From Pseudoduganella dura (GTDB lineage: Bacteria > Pseudomonadota > Gammaproteobacteria > Burkholderiales > Burkholderiaceae_D), in NCBI RefSeq assembly GCF_009727155.1, contig NZ_WNWM01000002.1, forward strand, positions 1,240,001-1,304,000: a stretch of DNA of 64,000 nucleotides, read 5' to 3'. Shown here in pieces: positions 59,608-64,000 of the stretch; position 1 is the stretch's first letter, and each line of letters begins with the position of its first letter. The position numbers and the translations under genes are program-made. Under the pieces are notes generated by a model. It had not been told where the DNA came from and did not search any database. It saw only the letters and a program-made list of their open reading frames with translations.

Positions 59608-60771
59608 CTAATGCCGGTCCACCCAGTATAGGGCCCCCAGTGCGAGGGCAAGGAATATCAGGCTCGGCATCACCGCCGTCACGAACGCCGGCAATGTGGA
59701 CAGCACGCCGATATGCGAGAACAGCGTGTTCACCAGCAGGAAGCTGACCCCGATCATGATGCCGATGAAGATCTTCAGGCTCACACCGCCGCTGCGCGTG
59801 TGCAGGTAACCGAACGGCAGCGCCAGCGCCATCAGCACGAAGATCGCCAGCGGGTCGACCAGCTTTTTCCAGAATGCGATCTTGAAGCGCTCCGTCTGCT
59901 GGCGGTTTTCCTGCAGGTGGCGGGTGTAGACGGCCAGTTCGCTGGCCGACATGCGCTCGGGCTCCGAGGCCGACACGGACAGGATCTTCGGCGTGATCTC
60001 GGATATCAGCTCCTTGGTGGCATGCCGCTGCGTTTCGATCGCGCTGGTCTCCTGCGCGAAGTTGTTGCTCGACGTGGCTTCGCCCTTGAGCAGCGCCGGA
60101 TTGGTGAAGTGGTTCTCGGTCACGTCCTGGAGCAGCCACACGTTGTTGCCCCGGTAGGCGCCGGTCTGCGCGGTGGTCAGCGTGCGCAGGCGGAAGCCAT
60201 TGTCGAATTCGTAGAGTTTCACCCCGATCAGGCTGCCGTCGGGCCGCACTTCGCGCACGTTGAAGAAGCGCGAACCCAGCACGGTACCCTTCATGCCCTC
60301 GCTCTTGACGATGTCCTTCGTCCACAGGCCCGAGCGGAACTCGGACGACACCGTGGTGCCGCGCCCCGTCAGGTGCAGCCGTTCGCCGATCGGCGCGGTG
60401 CGCGGCGCGATCAGTTCGCCGAAGATGAACGTGACGATCACCAGGCCGATGCCGATCTTGAACAGCATCCAGCCCACCATCCGCGTCGACATGCCGGCCG
60501 CGCGCATGATCGTGAACTCGGAGGTCTGCGCGAACTGCGCCATCGTGTAAATGGTGCCGATCAGCGCGGCCACCGGCATCACCTCGTAGATATGCTGGGG
60601 AATCATCACCACCACGTAGAGGAATGCGTGCTGCATGCCGTAGCCGTTCTTGCCGACCATCGGCAGTTCGCCCGTCAGGTCCATGAAGCCCAGCAGGCCC
60701 AGGAATGCCAGCATCACGAAGGCGACCGCCTGCGTGATCGAGACGGCGAAATAACGCTGGAGGATGCTCAT
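59608..60771 (-). CDS. lptG: LPS export ABC transporter permease LptG
   Basis: Inner-membrane permease of the LptB2FGC complex that pulls LPS from the inner membrane toward LptA and the outer membrane. The 387-residue product starts MSILQRYFAVSITQAVAFV and has three helices before and three after a periplasmic beta-jellyroll (~135-265), the standard YjgP/YjgQ layout. It overlaps lptF by four bases (ATGA at 60768-60771). The start choice follows the family and this overlap. Confidence 0.95.
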   Translation of the reverse strand: MSILQRYFAVSITQAVAFVMLAFLGLLGFMDLTGELPMVGKNGYGMQHAFLYVVVMIPQHIYEVMPVAALIGTIYTMAQFAQTSEFTIMRAAGMSTRMVGWMLFKIGIGLVIVTFIFGELIAPRTAPIGERLHLTGRGTTVSSEFRSGLWTKDIVKSEGMKGTVLGSRFFNVREVRPDGSLIGVKLYEFDNGFRLRTLTTAQTGAYRGNNVWLLQDVTENHFTNPALLKGEATSSNNFAQETSAIETQRHATKELISEITPKILSVSASEPERMSASELAVYTRHLQENRQQTERFKIAFWKKLVDPLAIFVLMALALPFGYLHTRSGGVSLKIFIGIMIGVSFLLVNTLFSHIGVLSTLPAFVTAVMPSLIFLALALGALYWVDRH

Positions 60772-61886
60772 TTCGCCTCCTTGCGCTTGAACGACGCGAG
60801 CAGCGCGCGCGGATGCCAGCGGCTGTTCACGTTCAGGCGCCAGGCGAACAGCGCGATCACGGTCAGCAACGCTATCAGGTGCAGCGGCCACCAGCCCATG
60901 CCGAACGACAGCTTGCCCTGCTTGACCGTGCCCTCGAACAGCTTGACCGTATTGTTATAGGTGAAGAAGATCAGGATCGCGATGATCAGGTTGGTGGAAC
61001 TGCCGGCCCTCGGGTTGACGAAGCCGAGCGGGATCGCCAGCAGCATCAGCAGCAGGCACGTGATCGGCAGCGAGATGCGCCACAGGATCTCGGCGCGCGC
61101 CTGGTTGGTCGGGATCTTGAGCAGTTCCATCGTGGGGATCGCGTTCACGGGCAGGCCCGCCGCATCGAGCTCCTGCGCCTGCTGCGCCACGCGCATGCTG
61201 TAGCTGTCGAACTCCATCGTCTGGAAGTCCGCCGCGCCGGGCATGCCCTGGTAGCGGCGGCCGTTCTTCAGCACCAGGTAGCGCTGGCCGTTGTCGCCCG
61301 TTTCGATGACGCCTTCCTTGGCGACGATGACGGAGGTGCCGCGCTCGTCCACCTGGTTGACGAACACGTTCTGCACCGAGGCCGTTTCGCCGGCGTTGCC
61401 CTCGACGAAGAAGATGCGGTTCGACGACGACGATTCCTTGAACTGCCCGGGCGACACCTTCTGCAGGTCTTCGCGCTTGGTGAAGCGTTCCACGTATTCG
61501 GCGCTTTTCTGCTTCGACCAGGGCGTGGCGTAGAACGCCAGCACGCCGGTCAGGAGGATGATCGGCAACCCGAACGTGAGCACCGGGCGGATCCAGGCGG
61601 TGAGGCTCTGGCCCGAGGCGAACCACACCACCATTTCCGAATCGCGGTAGCTGCGCGTCACGGCCAGCAGCACAGAAATAAAGCTGGTGAGGATCAGCAC
61701 CGTTGGCAGATAATTCAGCGCTGCGAACGCGATCAGCGCGAGCACGTCGGATGAAGCGACCTTGCCCCCTGCGGCCTTGCCGAGGATGGAGATCAGGGTC
61801 CACGTCAGGATGATGGTGAACAGTACCGTGAAGGTAGCCCCCGCGGAGCTGATCAGCTCACGCCTCAGGGCACGTTGAAAAATCAT
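60768..61886 (-). CDS. lptF: LPS export ABC transporter permease LptF
   Basis: Partner permease of LptG, 372 residues, starting MIFQRALRRELISSAGATFT, the usual betaproteobacterial start. Six helices surround a jellyroll (~130-265). No Shine-Dalgarno is visible before the ATG; instead a possible promoter (TTACGT, 17 bases, TATAAG) lies so close that the mRNA could begin at or near the start codon. Divergent from pepA across 142 bases, the common arrangement. Confidence 0.95.
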   Translation of the reverse strand: MIFQRALRRELISSAGATFTVLFTIILTWTLISILGKAAGGKVASSDVLALIAFAALNYLPTVLILTSFISVLLAVTRSYRDSEMVVWFASGQSLTAWIRPVLTFGLPIILLTGVLAFYATPWSKQKSAEYVERFTKREDLQKVSPGQFKESSSSNRIFFVEGNAGETASVQNVFVNQVDERGTSVIVAKEGVIETGDNGQRYLVLKNGRRYQGMPGAADFQTMEFDSYSMRVAQQAQELDAAGLPVNAIPTMELLKIPTNQARAEILWRISLPITCLLLMLLAIPLGFVNPRAGSSTNLIIAILIFFTYNNTVKLFEGTVKQGKLSFGMGWWPLHLIALLTVIALFAWRLNVNSRWHPRALLASFKRKEAK

Positions 61887-61892
61887 TCGAAG

Positions 61893-61921
61893 CTTATAAT
61901 TCGATAAGTGAGGTTACGTAA
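61893..61921 (-). promoter_or_regulatory. Possible lptF promoter
   Basis: Minus strand TTACGT, 17-base spacer, TATAAG, ending a few bases before the lptF ATG. Spacing is right but the -35 match is weak (three or four of six). If used, lptF mRNA would be leaderless or nearly so. Confidence 0.4.
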
Positions 61922-62028
61922 CTGAATCCGCCGACAAGTCAGGCCAACAAGTTGCGCAACCAGGTTAAGCAACTGCGTTACCCGGTTCGTCCACAAGACG
62001 AACATGCGCGCACCTACGGAGAACAAAA

Positions 62029-63522
62029 ATGGACTTTAGCATAAAAGCATTCGACACAAAAATCACCAGCGCGTCGGCGAAAACCGGCTGTGTCGCAGTG
62101 GCCGTATTCGAAAACAGGAAGCTTTCGCAGGCTGCCCAGGCGCTCGACGGCGCCGGCGACATCACGCGGGCACTGAAGTCCGGCGACATCACCGGCAAGG
62201 CCGGTTCCACCCTGCTGCTGCGCGGCCTGGGCGGCGTGGCCGCCGAGCGCGTGCTGCTGGTCGGCCTGGGTAACGCGGACAACGTGACCGAAAAAGGCTT
62301 CACCAGCGCCGTGCAGGCCGCGTTGAAGGTATTCGCCACGCTGGGCGCGGCGGACGCCATTATCGCATTGCCGCTGGAAGAACTGAAGGAGCGCGACGTG
62401 AACTGGGCGATCCGCACGGTGGTGGTCGCCGCCCGCGACAGCGTCTACCGCACCGACGCGCAAAAATCGAAGAAGGACCCGGCGCCGGCCGGTGTGAAGA
62501 AGATCGCGCTGGCCGTGCCGAACAACCCCGCCACCAAGCTGGCGCTGGCGCAGGCGATCGCGGTGGCCAACGGCATGCAGCTCACCAAGGATCTCGCCAA
62601 CCTGTCGGCCAACGTCTGCACCCCGACCTACCTGGCCGAGACCGCGAAGAGCCTGGGCAAGGAATACAAGTTCAATGTGGAAGTGCTGGAGCGCAAGCAG
62701 CTCGAGGCGCTGAAGATGGGCAGCTTCCTGTCCGTGACGAACGGCAGCGACCAGCCGCCGAAGTTCATCGTCATCAAGCACATGGGCGGCAAGCCGAAGG
62801 ATGCGCCGGTGGTCCTGGTCGGCAAGGGCATCACGTTCGACACGGGCGGCATCTCGATCAAGCCCGGCCCCGGCATGGATGAGATGAAATACGACATGGG
62901 CGGCGCCGCCTCGGTGCTGGGCACGTTCCGTGCGATCGGCGAGATGAACCTGAAGCTGAACGTGATCGGCATCGTGCCGGCGTGCGAGAACATGCCGTCC
63001 GGCCGCGCCACCAAGCCGGGCGACATCGTCACGTCGATGAACGGCCTGACGATCGAAGTGCTGAACACCGATGCCGAAGGCCGCCTGATCCTGTGCGACG
63101 CGCTGACCTATGCCGAGCGCTTCAACCCGGCCGCCGTGATCGACGTGGCCACGCTGACCGGTGCCTGCATCGTGGCGCTGGGCCACCACCACAGCGGCCT
63201 GTTCACGCGCGACGACGACCAGCACAACGCGCTGGCCGAGGAAATCGCCGCGGCCGGCCGCGCCACCGGCGACACCGTTTGGCGCCTGCCGATCGGCGAG
63301 CAGTACAACGACCAGCTGAAGTCGAACTTCGCCGACCTGGCAAATATCGGCACGCCGGGCGGCGGCTCGTGCACCGCCGCCGCGTTCCTGGAAAACTTCA
63401 CGCGCAAGTACCCATGGGCGCACGTGGACATCGCCGGCACCGCCTGGAAATCGGGCGCCGCCAAGGGTGCCACCGGCCGGCCGGTACCGCTGCTGACAAA
63501 CTTCCTGATCAACCGCGTGTAA
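62029..63522 (+). CDS. pepA: Leucyl aminopeptidase (M17 family)
   Basis: Cytosolic two-metal aminopeptidase, 497 residues, hexameric in the family. Metal and catalytic residues are visible: Lys266 in [11 protein letters not shown], Asp271, and [14 protein letters not shown] (346-359, with Asp348, Glu350 and Arg352). The N-terminal domain (~1-165) precedes them. ACGGAG lies upstream of the ATG. E. coli PepA also acts as a DNA-binding regulator; the sequence alone cannot say whether this one does. Confidence 0.97.
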   Translation: MDFSIKAFDTKITSASAKTGCVAVAVFENRKLSQAAQALDGAGDITRALKSGDITGKAGSTLLLRGLGGVAAERVLLVGLGNADNVTEKGFTSAVQAALKVFATLGAADAIIALPLEELKERDVNWAIRTVVVAARDSVYRTDAQKSKKDPAPAGVKKIALAVPNNPATKLALAQAIAVANGMQLTKDLANLSANVCTPTYLAETAKSLGKEYKFNVEVLERKQLEALKMGSFLSVTNGSDQPPKFIVIKHMGGKPKDAPVVLVGKGITFDTGGISIKPGPGMDEMKYDMGGAASVLGTFRAIGEMNLKLNVIGIVPACENMPSGRATKPGDIVTSMNGLTIEVLNTDAEGRLILCDALTYAERFNPAAVIDVATLTGACIVALGHHHSGLFTRDDDQHNALAEEIAAAGRATGDTVWRLPIGEQYNDQLKSNFADLANIGTPGGGSCTAAAFLENFTRKYPWAHVDIAGTAWKSGAAKGATGRPVPLLTNFLINRV

Positions 63523-63544
63523 GCCTTACCGCATTGCGCAACCG

Positions 63545-63575
63545 ACGCCGCCCGGCTCGCCCCGGGCGGCGTTTT
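63545..63575 (+). terminator. Terminator between pepA and the DUF3999 gene
   Basis: ACGCCGCCC (63545-63553) pairs with GGGCGGCGT (63564-63572), followed by TTTT. The convergent DUF3999 gene stops at its edge, so it probably stops pepA transcription. Confidence 0.85.
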
Positions 63576-64000
63576 CATTTCATCTGCCGGTACAGCTGCC
63601 ACGCCATCGCCCCCAGCACTCCCAAGCCGAGTGCCAGCGTGGCCCACAGGATGCCCTTGCGGGTGGTGGCGGAACCCGCTGCCTGCGCGGCGGCGCCCGG
63701 CTGGGGCGCCTGCTGCGGCGCCTGCCCCGGCGCCCGTGCCGCGGGCGGTGCCGCGGCCCGCTCGGGCCCGCCGGTGGCGCGTTCCAGATTGCCCAGCTCC
63801 GCGGCGGACAGGCCGGGCGCCACCTGTGCCAGCCCCCACGACGCCGGCCGGACATCGCCGCGGCCGTAGGCCAGCGTATAGGGCGCGCGTCCGCTCGCCA
63901 GGAAGACCAGCGTCGCCGGCGACCACGCCAGGTGCAGGGCGGGCCGGCTGCCGCTCGCGATCAGCGGCCGCAGCACCCAATGGTCGCTGTGCAGCGGCGC
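63575..64000 (-). CDS. DUF3999-like protein, C-terminal fragment (runs off the window)
   Basis: The last 141 residues of a larger protein whose frame is open to base 64000. Visible: HWVLRPLIASG, LHLAWSPATLVFLASGRAPYTLAYG, a Pro/Ala-rich stretch (about 63680-63760), and a final membrane helix ILWATLALGLGVLGAMAWQL with a short cytoplasmic end. That matches the C-terminal end of DUF3999 membrane-anchored proteins. Partner genes are outside the window. Function unknown. Confidence 0.75.
   Translation of the reverse strand, partial: APLHSDHWVLRPLIASGSRPALHLAWSPATLVFLASGRAPYTLAYGRGDVRPASWGLAQVAPGLSAAELGNLERATGGPERAAAPPAARAPGQAPQQAPQPGAAAQAAGSATTRKGILWATLALGLGVLGAMAWQLYRQMK

Overview
The window is a high-GC chromosomal segment from a betaproteobacterium of the Oxalobacteraceae, most likely Massilia or a close relative (Duganella, Pseudoduganella). 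Grounds: strong G/C third-position bias in every convincing gene; a classic 16S-Ile-Ala-23S-5S rRNA operon; a PEP-CTERM protein; Neisseriales/Burkholderiales-type porin; cysI-DUF934-cysH-cysD-cysN order; and a complete wsp operon. The genus is inference. Nothing looks like a phage, plasmid, insertion sequence or CRISPR array; this is core chromosome with a few accessory genes.

Layout. 1-2746: RND efflux pump (partial) and its lipoprotein adaptor. 3098-5115: divergent PAP2-like and DUF475 membrane proteins plus a small anchored protein. 5177-9062: a 735-residue Ala/Glu coiled-coil protein, a GFA-type zinc protein and a glycine-zipper protein. 9063-17707: SrkA-like kinase, YecA-like SEC-C protein, PEP-CTERM protein, oligoribonuclease, and a tightly coupled run Ste24 protease - phhB - rsgA - soluble TPR/GAF histidine kinase. 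17941-20552: argF, a VOC protein, argG. 20698-29376: wspA-B-C-D-E-F-R, a chemosensory pathway ending in a diguanylate cyclase. 29396-32347: murB, then yajQ and a nitronate-monooxygenase-like flavoprotein. 32444-35346: overlapping DUF3482 GTPase and DUF2868 membrane protein. 35500-38224: an M43 metalloprotease fused to a seven-bladed PLL-type lectin propeller, with a small downstream partner. 38594-44336: the rRNA operon on the minus strand, with two promoters, two boxA elements, processing stems and a degenerate second 5S unit with its own terminator. 44483-47627: LytS-type kinase, LytTR regulator and an orphan HisKA_3 kinase. 47735-50559: porin, methyltransferase, cysB. 50741-56798: assimilatory sulfate reduction operon with the siroheme methyltransferase. 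56799-64000: DUF6328 protein, hypothetical protein, nitrilase, sirohydrochlorin chelatase, lptG-lptF, pepA and the end of a DUF3999 protein.

How genes work together. The cys genes form one pathway: CysDN makes APS, an iron-sulfur APS reductase (CysH) makes sulfite, CysI reduces it to sulfide, and CobA plus the CbiX chelatase supply steps toward siroheme for CysI. CysB is divergent, with a symmetrical T-N11-A box in between. The wsp genes give a full signal chain from membrane receptor to c-di-GMP. LptF/LptG and PepA are the usual divergent neighbours. The most unusual loci are the M43-PLL fusion with its coupled small protein, the long coiled-coil protein, the DUF2868/DUF3482 pair with non-standard GTPase motifs, and the decayed 5S unit after the rRNA operon.
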